Assembly: GCA_015232575.1 (NCBI GenBank)
Contig: JADFZL010000004.1
Location: forward strand, 264,381-328,380
Origin: Candidatus Rifleibacteriota bacterium
GTDB taxonomy: Bacteria > Muiribacteriota > Ozemobacteria > Ozemobacterales > Ozemobacteraceae
Length of the DNA stretch: 64,000 nucleotides
Reading direction: 5' to 3'
Shown: positions 54,850-64,000 of the stretch, piece by piece
Numbering within the stretch: the stretch's first letter is position 1
Layout: the number at the start of each line of letters is the position of its first letter
Notes under the pieces: generated by a model
What the model was told of the DNA's origin: nothing
Databases searched by the model: none
What the model saw: only the letters and a program-made list of their open reading frames with translations
Program-made: the position numbers and the translations under genes

Positions 54850-54946
54850 GCTGTCATTTCGACCAAAGGGAGAAATCTGCTTTTTCTACTTGAGATAGCA
54901 ACTATATTTAACCCTCCGGAGATCTCTCCCTTTGGTCGAGATGACA
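54850..54946. repeat. Dispersed palindromic repeat, copy 3
   Basis: The left arm GCTGTCATTTCGACCAAAGG and the right arm TTTGGTCGAGATGACA enclose an AT-rich centre with CTCCGGAGATCTCTCC, closely like copy 1. It lies between convergent genes ending at 54764 and 55051, where it may also act as a terminator. Confidence 0.85.
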
Positions 54947-54981
54947 ATGAATCAAGTGTAATAATGCTTTTTCAATCATAA

Positions 54982-55046
54982 ATGCTTTTCTCTGTGTCTC
55001 TTTTTCTCTGCGTCTCCGCGTCTCTGCGTGAAAAATTTCTTCGCTG
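54982..55046. mobile_element. Degenerate remnant of the MITE-like repeat
   Basis: The reverse complement carries TCACGCAGAGACGCGGAGAC and AAAGAGACACAGAGAAAA, matching the interior of the copies at 26959 and 50247, but no terminal inverted repeats are recognisable. It ends just before the stop codon of the TPR/barrel gene. Confidence 0.55.
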
Positions 55047-55050
55047 TTTC

Positions 55051-57549
55051 TTAATACAGGAAATCAAGTCCGAGAGACATCTTGTTCATTGTCTGTCCGG
55101 GTTCGTAATAGCGTTCCCAGATACTTTCGTTGTAAGCAGCCTGCCATTCGCTGAGAAACCACGCAAATTCATAAGAGAAGTATCCGCGAACCCATGGAGC
55201 AAATCTGAACGATGTTTTGAAGTCCCAGCCGCCTTCATATAGGTCGCTGGTGTTATATGCATACAGCGACTCACTGTCTAAATACAGGCGTCTTTCGCCA
55301 TACCAGCCGCCAAGATTGAACTTCAGTCTTCTTTCCGGAACAAAAGTTAATCCAGCTCTGTAAGAATCAACTTTATCGGGTGTTCTGGCACGGAGTGCAG
55401 AGCCTTCCAGAGCTGTCCGGGTTATTCCGCCGCCCAGAGTGAATTTTTCACTTATATGAAAATCGGCGGAAAAATCATATTGCCTTGCTGATATTCCATT
55501 GTATGATGAACTGTCTGTTTCGAATCCCAATGTCCATTTCGGACTATACTTGTACCAGACTCTAATACCATAAGGCTTGCTGCTTTCACAGAAAGAATCA
55601 TTACTTCTCAGACTTAAAATGAAGAACTGAGCGGTTACATCTGACCTGAAATCGTATTTAATTTTTGCTGCAAGCATGTCCTCTGAAAAATTGTAACTTC
55701 CGGGAATCTTGTCTTTTACACGTGTGTGCGAACGCTTTATAACGCCGAGGAATGAATCGGTGTGAACTTCGAGGGCATAACTGTCAATAATTCTCTTTCC
55801 CTGATAACCGCCGCAATCAATCAGAGTAGACGAAGTCTGACCATCATAAGTGTAAAAGTAAGTAGCATAATCAATGCCTTTTCTGGCATCCTCATTGTAT
55901 TTGTCGACCTTTAGCGCCTGCTTGAATGAAAGCAACGCGTTGTCACGCCGTCCGGTTTTCATGTAAGCAATGCCTTTTAAAACCTGCATTTCAGCCACAT
56001 CAGGATATATTGAAAAAATGCTTATGGCATCTTCATATCTTTCCGTTTCAAAGTAGAGTCTTGCGATTCTTTTGTCCAGTTCAGGGCTGAGCGACTCAGA
56101 TTTAATGACATTTCTCTCTGATAGCTTCTTCTTTTTCTCGATAATTTCTGAAAGTTTTTTATCTGAAATTATTCCGTCATCATCGGCATTCAGCTCCGTA
56201 CCAGAGCTGTTTTTAAAGAGACTTAAAACTCTTTCAGCATCTGAATACAATTTACCATCAAGATAGCAGTCAGCAGCTTTTAACCAATTATATTCAGTGT
56301 TGGAATTTGCTGCCAGAGCTTCGTATTGTCGTGCTGACTTCTGGAATAACCTTATTGCAGCCTCTTCCCTGGAAGTGGCAAAATAAACTTTTGCAAGTCT
56401 GCGCGAGATTTCTTCATCCTGAGGCTGCATCAATCGAAGAAGAACTTCTGCTTTATGGAAATTTCCTCCATCAATATATGAATCAACGGCAGCCATATTT
56501 TCCTTTTGAGGATGCTTTGAATGTTGTGCTGCAAGTTCATAGTATTTTGCCGCGTTAAGATGTGACTTTGCAGCAGCATATAAGTCTGCTATTTTAACTA
56601 CTGAATCATAAGAATTCATTGAATTTGGCATCTTTGAAAGGGCGTCTGCTGCCAGAAGGTGTTTTCCGTTTTTTTCGTAAAGATCTGCAAGCTGAAGATT
56701 TTTCTTCAGTAGATTCTTTTCATCAAATAATCCTGCATTTATCTGTTTTGTAACAGATTTTTCATCGTGCTTATTAAGACTTTTCAGTATTTCTTTAATT
56801 TCATTGTTCTCCGGAAATGCCTCAGCGGCAAGTAAAAGGTATTTCTTTGCCTGATTAAGGTCACCCGTTTTATGAAATGATAATCCAAGCCCGAGAATGG
56901 CTTCTGGTGAATCATAGGCAGCTGAATAATGCTTAATAGCGCTTTTATATCTTCGGTTCTGATATTCAATATTACCCATTGCAATTGTAGCAGTAGCATT
57001 TCCCGGATCACGTGTCAATATCGCATGAATAGTCTGTTTTGCATTGCTGTATTCTTTCATGGCAATCAAAGTAAGCATTTTTCCATACCAGCCGTCGAGA
57101 GAAGCTGGTTGATTGCGTGTTGCAATGTCATACCAGTATCTTGCGTCGGAATAGTTTCCTGCCAGATACTGCTGTCTGCCAAGGGCTTTGATGATATTGC
57201 AGTTTTCCGGATTTTTTTTCAGATGATCTGAAAGTGCTTTTACTGCATCTTTATGAAGTTTAATGTTTTCATACAAATTAACTGCGAGCATGAGGCGTTT
57301 TTCGTATTCAGCATCATCTCTGTCTGTATTTACCATTCTGTCGGCCAGAATCTTTGTATGAACCCATTTTAACGGCAAATTATAATATCTTGAAAGACTA
57401 ACCAGAGCTTCACGCTCATTCGGGTTTTTCTCAAGCCTGGCAAGCATTTCAGCTTCAGATAAGGCAATCGCCAAACCCGGTATCAGAAATATCAGAAACA
57501 GTAAAAATACTCTCTGTTTCAGTTTGAATAGCAGAGTCAAGGACATCAT
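55051..57549 (-). CDS. TPR-rich outer-membrane beta-barrel protein
   Basis: 832 residues. Signal peptide about 1-29 (cleavage near AIA-LS). Residues about 85-550 are a superhelix of TPR-like repeats (for example LGRQQYLAGNYSDARYWYDIA and LGLSFHKTGDLNQAKKYLLLAAEAFP). From about 560 the sequence turns to alternating-strand blocks (YGIRVWYKYSPKWTLGF, FSADFHISEKFTLGGG) and ends in SLGLDFLY, an aromatic C-terminus typical of outer-membrane barrels. The layout recalls BcsC/PgaA-type exopolysaccharide export porins, but no synthase genes are adjacent. The gene appears to stand alone, with a terminator between it and the upstream gene. Confidence 0.75.
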   Translation of the reverse strand: MMSLTLLFKLKQRVFLLFLIFLIPGLAIALSEAEMLARLEKNPNEREALVSLSRYYNLPLKWVHTKILADRMVNTDRDDAEYEKRLMLAVNLYENIKLHKDAVKALSDHLKKNPENCNIIKALGRQQYLAGNYSDARYWYDIATRNQPASLDGWYGKMLTLIAMKEYSNAKQTIHAILTRDPGNATATIAMGNIEYQNRRYKSAIKHYSAAYDSPEAILGLGLSFHKTGDLNQAKKYLLLAAEAFPENNEIKEILKSLNKHDEKSVTKQINAGLFDEKNLLKKNLQLADLYEKNGKHLLAADALSKMPNSMNSYDSVVKIADLYAAAKSHLNAAKYYELAAQHSKHPQKENMAAVDSYIDGGNFHKAEVLLRLMQPQDEEISRRLAKVYFATSREEAAIRLFQKSARQYEALAANSNTEYNWLKAADCYLDGKLYSDAERVLSLFKNSSGTELNADDDGIISDKKLSEIIEKKKKLSERNVIKSESLSPELDKRIARLYFETERYEDAISIFSIYPDVAEMQVLKGIAYMKTGRRDNALLSFKQALKVDKYNEDARKGIDYATYFYTYDGQTSSTLIDCGGYQGKRIIDSYALEVHTDSFLGVIKRSHTRVKDKIPGSYNFSEDMLAAKIKYDFRSDVTAQFFILSLRSNDSFCESSKPYGIRVWYKYSPKWTLGFETDSSSYNGISARQYDFSADFHISEKFTLGGGITRTALEGSALRARTPDKVDSYRAGLTFVPERRLKFNLGGWYGERRLYLDSESLYAYNTSDLYEGGWDFKTSFRFAPWVRGYFSYEFAWFLSEWQAAYNESIWERYYEPGQTMNKMSLGLDFLY

Positions 57550-57650
57550 ATCAGTATTTTTCCACCGTTTATTTCCAGGTTGTTACCTTTTTAACAGTTA
57601 AATTATGACAAGTTCCAGAGGTTTTCGGCACAATAGAGGTTTTTGTTAAT

Positions 57651-57687
57651 AAAAAAATCAGAGACGTTGCCGTCTCTGATTTTTTTA
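57651..57687 (-). terminator. Bidirectional rho-independent terminator
   Basis: ATCAGAGACG and CGTCTCTGAT around a TTGC loop, flanked by A7 on the left and T7 on the right, so it works on either strand. It lies 35 bases after the stop of the Ig-repeat lipoprotein gene and upstream of the TPR/barrel gene. Confidence 0.9.
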
Positions 57688-57721
57688 ATTAAGAAAGAGG
57701 GTAATCCCTCTTAAAAATCAT

Positions 57722-60700
57722 TTATTGCAAAAGGCGGAAATACTGTAATCCATCTGCGTCTGCAACAATTATCCAGTAATGAGACAGTGATTGCGGATAA
57801 CCATTTTTTGTGTAAAGTGCAACCGCTGTCGGATTCTTTAGCCTTCCAACGTAGTCAAGCTGACCGGGGTTTCCTGAAGATATAGAATGTATCGGAGTGT
57901 TTGTATAGTATGTATTGAATACATTCAGACAATTGTTTTCACTTTCAGCAACAAGGAACTGACTGCTTGAATCTGGAACATCTACAAGGAAGTTTTGCAG
58001 CCAGAGCAGCGAAACCTTGGAATTTATGTTTGCGGGTGCTGCTGCCTGGAAATAAGAACTTCCACCGTTATCCTTTGTTATCACACCGTTTCCGTCGATG
58101 TTAAGGCGATATAATCCTCCATCAAGGCCGACAACAGCCATCTCATTTGTTTCAAATGTGGCATCCATGGCAACTATTGGCATTGCAAGAGCGCTTGATG
58201 CTGTTATCTGGTCGAAATCACCCGGAATGGTATTGACATTGCTGAGATCAGAAATAACATAAGCAGTGCTTGCTGAGTCAGGTCCAACCTGGAAATATTC
58301 AAAGAACCTTCCGCTTGGAATATTTGAAAGATCTGTTGCTGTCGGCTCACCAGCGTCATACGGTGGGCCATCAGGCAAATATGATCCATCAAGGAACTGC
58401 TCCGATAATTTCAGCACTCCGCTCTGGTTATATATTACTTTCAAAACATTGCTTGCTGCCCACATATCTCTGAACGATGCTCCTGACAATGATGAGAACC
58501 ACGATGTCGGTGAAGAAGTTGCAACAGTAAGATTCAGTGTGCCACCAATCAATGTTTCATCAATCGGAAAGGATTTTACTTCATTTGACATGATCAGATA
58601 TAATCTGTTGGCTGTATCGTCTGCAAGCATTTTTATCGGAGAGGCGTTCGCCACACCCAGAATATTCTGCCATGACTTGAACTTAACGAAGTTCAGATGA
58701 TTTCCCAAAGGCTCTGGAACTGGTGAAGAAACTCTCTGCAGATCTCTGCTGACAATACCTTTCATATGAAGTTCAAGAGTGCTGCAATTCGGATCAAAAG
58801 AGCCTGCCGGGAAAGTGAGAGTTGCAATATTCGGAGTTAGCGGGGAATAGGTTATATCCGATGGGCTAATATTGACAATATTTACGGATGTAATGTCAGA
58901 TTTCAACCGTTGAACTTCCATAAGAGTTGCAGATGCGTTATTAACAGATGGTCCTTCGACATTAACCGGATCTCCGTTTAAATCGGTGAAAGCAACTTCT
59001 ATCGTAGTCGAGTTGATAAAACGCGGTTTTGCTCTCAGCATTTGGGGCGGGTCTGGTAACACATACCACACAAACCACCTTGTTCCAAGGCGACCGGTTG
59101 AAGGCTCTACTGCACGCAGCTGGAAAGTGTAGCTTCCAACGTTTGAAGGTATACCTGTAAGCTTTGATGCAACCGGATCTATTGACATACCTGTTGGCAG
59201 CGCGCCATTTACTAAAGACCACTGAAGTGTGTCGGTTGAATTGAATACATCAAGCGGAACATCCGTTTGTGAAGCAGCCTTTGCAATAAACAATGGGGGA
59301 GTTCTGATTATAAGCCCATTCTGAACATCAATAGTGTAGGATCTGCTGCCAACCAGGCTGTTTTGATCAGACACGACAATATTGAAGGTGTATGTGCCAG
59401 TTGCTGTCGGCGTTCCAGAAAATACACCAGTACCGGCAATCAGGTTGAGTCCAGATGGAATTGCGCCATTAAAGCCCCACAAATAAGGCTCTACACCACC
59501 GCTTGCAATCATTGTCTGTGAAAATGATGTTCCCAGAAATAAAACCTGCGGTAACGGTGTTGGAATGATTATTTTTGGCACTATCTGCAGCGGAATATTC
59601 TGCATTATTGCTGTACGATTGTTTGAATCAGTTACAGTAACAGAAAATGTATACGAACCGGTTGCAGTAGTTTTTCCAGTTAATCCGCCGTCAGAAGCAA
59701 TAGTGAGGCCCGCTGGCAGCGTTCCACCTGATTGCGAGAACGTATATGGAGGCAATCCGCCGCTTGCGGTGAAAGAGCCCACAACATTGACAAATGCATC
59801 CCAGGTTTGCGGAACATTGGCATTGGATATTGTCAGTTCGGGAAGAACCTGAATAGTAACATCAGACTGTCCGGTTATACCAGTGCTGTCAGATGCAACA
59901 ACTGTAAACGTATATGTTCCTATGTTTGTTGGTATTCCGCTTAGAACACCGGTTTGAGAAAACGTCATACCACCTGGAAGTGTTCCCGATGCAAGAAGCC
60001 ATGTATATGGAGGAGTTCCGCCACCGGCAGAGAAAGTCGCACTTGTACTGGCGTTCTGATACATATAATCAGAAACAACTGTTAATAAGAGTACTGACGA
60101 AGGACTTACGTAGACAGAATACTGAGAAGAGACTTTAGTAATGCTGTTTCCATCTACAACTTTCACTACGAAAGTGTACGTTCCAACTGTTGAAGGGGCG
60201 CCTGTTATGCTTCCATTCTGCGCAAGAGTTAATCCTGTGGGTAAGGCTCCTGAGTTCAAACTGAATACATACGGTGCTGTCCCTCCAGTGGCTGAAAAGG
60301 AGCTTGTTACGTTCAGACCTGCCTGCAAGGTTGAAGCCAGAGAAGAAGTAATAACTAAGTCAGCCGGGACTGTGATTGAATATTCAGAAGAGAGCTTGCT
60401 TCTGCCATCTTTGTCTTCAAGTTTAACAACAAACTTGTATGTTCCTGCTGCTGAAGGTGTTCCGGATACAGTTCCATCCTGTGCAAGTGTCAGACCTGTT
60501 GGTAAAGCTCCTGAACTCAAACTGAATTTGTAACCAGCTGCACCACCCGATGCAGAGAAAGAACCTGTTACAGCAACACCTGACTGCATTGTTGAAGCCA
60601 GTGATGAAGAGATTGAAAGTTCGTTCAGTACAACAACCGTAACGTTTGAATTTCCTGTCAGACCAGCATTATCTGTTGCCTGAACAGAGAACGTATAAGT

Positions 60701-62794
60701 TCCGGGAGTTGTTGGAATTCCACCTAGAACACCAGTTTGAGAGAATGTGATTCCAGTGGGAAGTGATCCTGTGGATTTCCATGTATATGGCGAAGTTCCA
60801 CCTGAGACTGTAAGAGTCACAGATTCGGTTGCGCTCGGATACATGTAGATAGTCTGGGAAGTGCCAGCTATTGTAAGAACGGCAGTTGAAGTGACTGAGA
60901 CAATGATTGAGTGTTCAATTTTTCTGCTGTTTTTGTCAGTGATGTAAATCTTCAGTGTATGAGTTGCAATTTTGTCAGGCTTACCGCTCAACAGACCATT
61001 ACCAGAAGAATCTGCCGAAATTTTAATCCACTCAGGCTTGCCCTCAGTTGCGAATTCATAAGCATAAGGTTTTTCACCGCCCGATGTAGTTATAAGACCT
61101 GTCAGCTCACCATTTAAGGCAACTGCAAAACTTGCATTAGAGGCAGCACTAAGGTTCTGCAATACAACAATAGAATAAGTTGCGAGTTCTGATGTGTCTG
61201 CGACTGTTCCCTTAACAGTGAATCTGAAAGTTCCGGATTTAGTGTAGGTTCCGCCTAATCGGCCTGACTCAAGTTTGATTCCATCAGGAAGCGCGCCATC
61301 GGAAATACTCCATGTTACTGAAGCAGTCGTGCCTTTTACAGTCAGAGGAACAGAAATATTTTCATTGACATACCCGAGTGCAGGAACTTCTGCAGCAAAG
61401 GTAAATGGTGCAATTGTTATTGAGAAATCTTCTGTATCTGAATGTCCGGCCGCGTCAACAGCCTTTACCGTAAATGAAAATACTCCACCTGCTGTCGGTG
61501 TTCCTGAAATGATTCCGGTTGAAGTCGCAAGAGCCAGTCCGGTGGGAAGTTTACCCTGTGAAATGCTGTAGTAATAGGGCAGGGTTCCGCCGCTCACTAA
61601 AAGAGGATAAGAATATGCTTCACCCGGTTTTCCTGCAGGTAAACTACCGTTGTTTACCATTATTGTACTTGAAACCTGAGAAACGTTATTAACTTTCGCT
61701 TCGTAACAGTCAGATTTTGAACGTTCCTGATTTGTTATCGGGTCATATTCAGAAAATCCTACCAGTCCAAAGCCTTTCTTTAAAAACCATTTTTCAGCAC
61801 CGGAGGTTATTCCGTCAGGCGACCTTCCATCAATATATTTCCAGATGAATACGATTGGAAACAGGTTTTCCTGCCCAAAAGCAGTTTCACCAACACCGGG
61901 TGACATAACCTGCATGGTAAGAGTTTTAGAATAGGCAACGCCTGAGAAACTTTCGTTGACTGTCCAGGTTGCCATGTCGCCAACTCTGAAGTTTTCTTCA
62001 AGCAGTTTTAATGGTTGACCATTATTGAATATATATGAACTACCGGGAGTTGTACCGTAATTGTAAAGTCCACCCTTATTTGAGAATCTCCATGAAATTC
62101 TAGATAATCCCGGAGGTGCGAGCAGGGAAGATTTGACATTTGAAAGCTGATTCGATATTGTCTCAAATGTATATACGGGCCTGCCGTCGATTACTTCGGT
62201 TGCAGATGAAACAACAATTGTAATTTCCCTTTTGCTGCCTGTCTGTGAATCTACAGAATTATATTTCCAGAAATCACCACTCTGAATCGGAAAATATGAC
62301 TGAAGGTCATAGCTTTGTCCAGTGGAAATCACCACTTGAATGTCATCTATATACCAGTCATTTTCCTGTTTCAGCATTTTGAAATTCAGATCAATTCTGG
62401 TTGCATTGGTCATTATATAATATGCTTTCACGCTTGCATCAACAGAAGACTGTGTGACTATTCCATCAGATGGAATTATAAAGGCGTAAGAAGCGTTGTC
62501 TTGTGTGTCACCGATGTTTTTTCCGAAATCCCAGATTGTCAGGACTTCTGAATTTCCTGAAGTTGTGCTTGAATAAAGATTAGCAGAAAAATAGGATTGT
62601 GCCTCAGCTATGTTTCCTGTTGATATAGCCTTAACAAACATGTTCAGACGCAGCGAAATCTGTCCGCTGTCAGCTGCAGAAACTGGGTTCATGCTTTGCG
62701 AACCGCCGCCGCCTCCGCCGCCGCAGCCCCATAGTAAGAGCCCGGAAAGCCCGATCAAAAATACAGTATAAAAAAATTTCTTATTCATAATCAT
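57722..62794 (-). CDS. Very large Ig-repeat lipoprotein (He_PIG repeats)
   Basis: 1690 residues. The lipoprotein signal ends in LLLWGC (Cys24), followed by a seven-Gly run. Residues about 40-375 are a mixed domain with no recognised family. Residues about 375-1215 are ten putative-Ig repeats of about 85-90 residues, each with P-x-GL/GM...G-(L/V)-SGTP...G-TYTF-V (for example SGALPTGLTLAQDG). Repeats 4-5 and 6-7 are the most alike and suggest recent duplication. The last 400 residues contain Ig-like and propeller-like sequence (MLADDTANRLYLIMSNEVKSF). It is probably an outer-membrane-anchored adhesin. It is ten bases downstream of a beta-barrel gene, suggesting a secretion or anchoring pair. 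Confidence 0.8.
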   Translation of the reverse strand: MIMNKKFFYTVFLIGLSGLLLWGCGGGGGGGSQSMNPVSAADSGQISLRLNMFVKAISTGNIAEAQSYFSANLYSSTTSGNSEVLTIWDFGKNIGDTQDNASYAFIIPSDGIVTQSSVDASVKAYYIMTNATRIDLNFKMLKQENDWYIDDIQVVISTGQSYDLQSYFPIQSGDFWKYNSVDSQTGSKREITIVVSSATEVIDGRPVYTFETISNQLSNVKSSLLAPPGLSRISWRFSNKGGLYNYGTTPGSSYIFNNGQPLKLLEENFRVGDMATWTVNESFSGVAYSKTLTMQVMSPGVGETAFGQENLFPIVFIWKYIDGRSPDGITSGAEKWFLKKGFGLVGFSEYDPITNQERSKSDCYEAKVNNVSQVSSTIMVNNGSLPAGKPGEAYSYPLLVSGGTLPYYYSISQGKLPTGLALATSTGIISGTPTAGGVFSFTVKAVDAAGHSDTEDFSITIAPFTFAAEVPALGYVNENISVPLTVKGTTASVTWSISDGALPDGIKLESGRLGGTYTKSGTFRFTVKGTVADTSELATYSIVVLQNLSAASNASFAVALNGELTGLITTSGGEKPYAYEFATEGKPEWIKISADSSGNGLLSGKPDKIATHTLKIYITDKNSRKIEHSIIVSVTSTAVLTIAGTSQTIYMYPSATESVTLTVSGGTSPYTWKSTGSLPTGITFSQTGVLGGIPTTPGTYTFSVQATDNAGLTGNSNVTVVVLNELSISSSLASTMQSGVAVTGSFSASGGAAGYKFSLSSGALPTGLTLAQDGTVSGTPSAAGTYKFVVKLEDKDGRSKLSSEYSITVPADLVITSSLASTLQAGLNVTSSFSATGGTAPYVFSLNSGALPTGLTLAQNGSITGAPSTVGTYTFVVKVVDGNSITKVSSQYSVYVSPSSVLLLTVVSDYMYQNASTSATFSAGGGTPPYTWLLASGTLPGGMTFSQTGVLSGIPTNIGTYTFTVVASDSTGITGQSDVTIQVLPELTISNANVPQTWDAFVNVVGSFTASGGLPPYTFSQSGGTLPAGLTIASDGGLTGKTTATGSYTFSVTVTDSNNRTAIMQNIPLQIVPKIIIPTPLPQVLFLGTSFSQTMIASGGVEPYLWGFNGAIPSGLNLIAGTGVFSGTPTATGTYTFNIVVSDQNSLVGSRSYTIDVQNGLIIRTPPLFIAKAASQTDVPLDVFNSTDTLQWSLVNGALPTGMSIDPVASKLTGIPSNVGSYTFQLRAVEPSTGRLGTRWFVWYVLPDPPQMLRAKPRFINSTTIEVAFTDLNGDPVNVEGPSVNNASATLMEVQRLKSDITSVNIVNISPSDITYSPLTPNIATLTFPAGSFDPNCSTLELHMKGIVSRDLQRVSSPVPEPLGNHLNFVKFKSWQNILGVANASPIKMLADDTANRLYLIMSNEVKSFPIDETLIGGTLNLTVATSSPTSWFSSLSGASFRDMWAASNVLKVIYNQSGVLKLSEQFLDGSYLPDGPPYDAGEPTATDLSNIPSGRFFEYFQVGPDSASTAYVISDLSNVNTIPGDFDQITASSALAMPIVAMDATFETNEMAVVGLDGGLYRLNIDGNGVITKDNGGSSYFQAAAPANINSKVSLLWLQNFLVDVPDSSSQFLVAESENNCLNVFNTYYTNTPIHSISSGNPGQLDYVGRLKNPTAVALYTKNGYPQSLSHYWIIVADADGLQYFRLLQ

Positions 62795-62804
62795 TAAATC
62801 CCCT

Positions 62805-64000
62805 CTAGAACTGATATTCCAGAGAACCGATGAATTCTGTTATATCCATCGGTTGTCTGAAATTCCACAACAATTCCTGCGATCTCGGATCAAAGTCTCT
62901 GTAGAAGGTTTCTTCCTTCGAGGCAGAAAAATTGAGAGAAAGATCTTTTCTCAGATTGTAGCGAGCTTTTGCCAGGAGTACAGTTTGGTTCTTGCTGGTC
63001 CAGTCAAAAGATGCAGTATCGAAATCAATATAACTGAAGTTTCTTCTTCCAGCTTCAATCTGACAATCAAATTTCTTTGGTCGATTATAAGAAGCCTGAA
63101 TAGCTGAAATAAAATACTTGAAATCAGGGAAAACCGCTGCCTGATATCCTCTGTTGAGATATTCATTTTTCCAGCTCAAGTCAACACGGTTGTTTATTTT
63201 CCATGTAGGTTTCAGGCCAATCATATTTTCTCTGAAGTCAAGAGCATCACCCTGAACTGATCCGCGTTTGTGATAACTATCTTCAAATTTGACCTTGAAG
63301 TGCTTTGAATATTTCTTTTCAAGCATTACGCCATACTGGTTATTCACATGAGCTTTGGCGCGCATATTTTCTGAGTTGTATGTGTAGGTGTGCTCAAGTC
63401 TACCTCTTGTGTCTTTGTCGATGGTTACTTTTGCAGTTGTTTTGAGTTTCTTCTGGGAATAGCCTCTCAGATAATCGCTTGGATAACCTCTTTCCTGATA
63501 TTCATCTTCGAAAACCCAGGTGAAAGTCTTGCTTACAGGCAGATCATATCTGAAGCGGAAGTAGTTGTCCCAGTAGGTTGTTCTGAAGAGGTTAACCGCT
63601 TCAGAGCCGTAAATTCGCTTTTCATAAGTATTAGAAACACTGATATCACTCTTGTTGCCTTCGAATGAACGGTTGTACTCAAGGTCATAAAGGCGGCCAG
63701 TGTAATCAAGCATTGAAGAATTATCATAAGATCTTGAATTTTCAAGCCATTCTGAAAACAACGTTCCATTTTGAATGAAATATGTCATCTGTGACTGGAA
63801 ATTCAGTTGCTTGAAATCTGATCGTTCATAATTTGGATAGGCTCTGGTATTAATTCCGACGTTGAAAAGTCTTTCATATCGGCCATCTTTTCTGTTCCAG
63901 AAGAGTTCTGCGAGATTGTCGCGGTAATCTTTCTGATCGTTCTGAGGATACCAGATATAATGGAGAGTATCTTTCAGCGCCACTGAAGTTTTTGGAGAGT
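62805..64000 (-). CDS. Outer-membrane beta-barrel protein (N-terminus beyond window)
   Basis: At least 398 residues; the frame is open to the window edge, so the GTG near 63983 is not a believable start. The visible part is all amphipathic strands rich in Tyr, Phe, Arg and Asp (for example FRFRYDLPVSKTFTWVFEDEY, RVDLSWKNEYLNRGYQAAVF) and ends in IGSLEYQF, the terminal Phe being the signature of outer-membrane barrels folded by BamA. It is ten bases upstream of the large lipoprotein gene and shares its operon. No specific family was recognised. Confidence 0.7.
   Translation of the reverse strand, partial: SPKTSVALKDTLHYIWYPQNDQKDYRDNLAELFWNRKDGRYERLFNVGINTRAYPNYERSDFKQLNFQSQMTYFIQNGTLFSEWLENSRSYDNSSMLDYTGRLYDLEYNRSFEGNKSDISVSNTYEKRIYGSEAVNLFRTTYWDNYFRFRYDLPVSKTFTWVFEDEYQERGYPSDYLRGYSQKKLKTTAKVTIDKDTRGRLEHTYTYNSENMRAKAHVNNQYGVMLEKKYSKHFKVKFEDSYHKRGSVQGDALDFRENMIGLKPTWKINNRVDLSWKNEYLNRGYQAAVFPDFKYFISAIQASYNRPKKFDCQIEAGRRNFSYIDFDTASFDWTSKNQTVLLAKARYNLRKDLSLNFSASKEETFYRDFDPRSQELLWNFRQPMDITEFIGSLEYQF

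Noticed and set aside
57590..57635. GGAAC on the minus strand before the TPR/barrel gene as a fourth ECF promoter
   Set aside because: At 17 bases the sequence reads TTAAAA rather than CG-N2-TCTAT, so the second half of the motif is missing.

Overview
The window looks like part of the chromosome of a Gram-negative, free-living bacterium from a poorly characterised lineage. It has outer-membrane beta-barrels ending in aromatic residues, lipoproteins, several sets of type II secretion/type IV pilus-like pseudopilins, large secreted Ig-repeat proteins, SpoIIE-type phosphatases with HAMP domains and ECF sigma/anti-sigma pairs. This mix would fit Candidatus Riflebacteria (Ozemobacteria) or a neighbouring phylum, but that is a guess from gene style; no rRNA or tRNA gene is visible to anchor it. 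The sequence is AT-leaning and gene-dense, with dispersed palindromic repeats and a MITE-like repeat in several intergenic gaps.

Layout. 1-3939 (+): the tail of an ECF sigma gene, a zinc-finger anti-sigma protein, a PilX-like anchored protein and two pseudopilins, all in ATGA overlaps. 7908-4097 (-): a FecR-domain protein, a PilX-like protein and two pseudopilins, one with a large extra helical domain. 9001-8090 and 10001-9147 (-): two secreted proteins of unknown function. 15942-10226 (-): two membrane SpoIIE-type proteins in tandem, the first with an intact active site and the second a predicted pseudophosphatase. 16125-19925 (+): two secreted proteins sharing a beta/gamma-crystallin-like N-terminus and a low-complexity linker, one carrying a GH8 enzyme and the other a parallel beta-helix; they share an upstream motif. 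23440-19987 (-): lipoprotein, PilX-like protein, pseudopilin. 23793-26936 (+): a methyltransferase and a large exported protein with nucleoside-phosphorylase-like sequence. 29531-27109 (-): three pseudopilins with a LecA-like lectin among them. 31695-29741 (-): DUF4214/cysteine amidase and a beta-propeller. 32172-35973 (+): ECF sigma factor, anti-sigma/FecR protein, PilX-like protein. 36144-37976 (+): LysM-glycosidase. 38327-50218 (+): a 3963-residue surface protein. 50701-54764 (+): MBL-fold/cyclic-nucleotide-binding protein, ADP-ribosylglycohydrolase and a MoaC-MOSC fusion. 57549-55051 (-): TPR/outer-membrane barrel. 64000-57722 (-): an outer-membrane barrel (cut by the window edge) and a 1690-residue Ig-repeat lipoprotein.

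Two themes tie the region together. First, a cassette recurs five times: large PilX-like anchored protein and/or pseudopilins, in three of the five loci accompanied by anti-sigma and/or FecR proteins and in two of those by an ECF sigma gene. Three PilX-like members share a beta-helix-like C-terminus. This suggests a family of regulated pseudopilus-like surface or secretion assemblies. Second, three intergenic sites share the sequence GGAAC-N17-CG-N2-TCTAT. They lie upstream of the ECF gene itself, the divergent amidase/propeller operon and the LysM-glycosidase, defining a small candidate ECF regulon for cell-envelope remodelling. No CRISPR array, prophage or classical transposase gene was seen.
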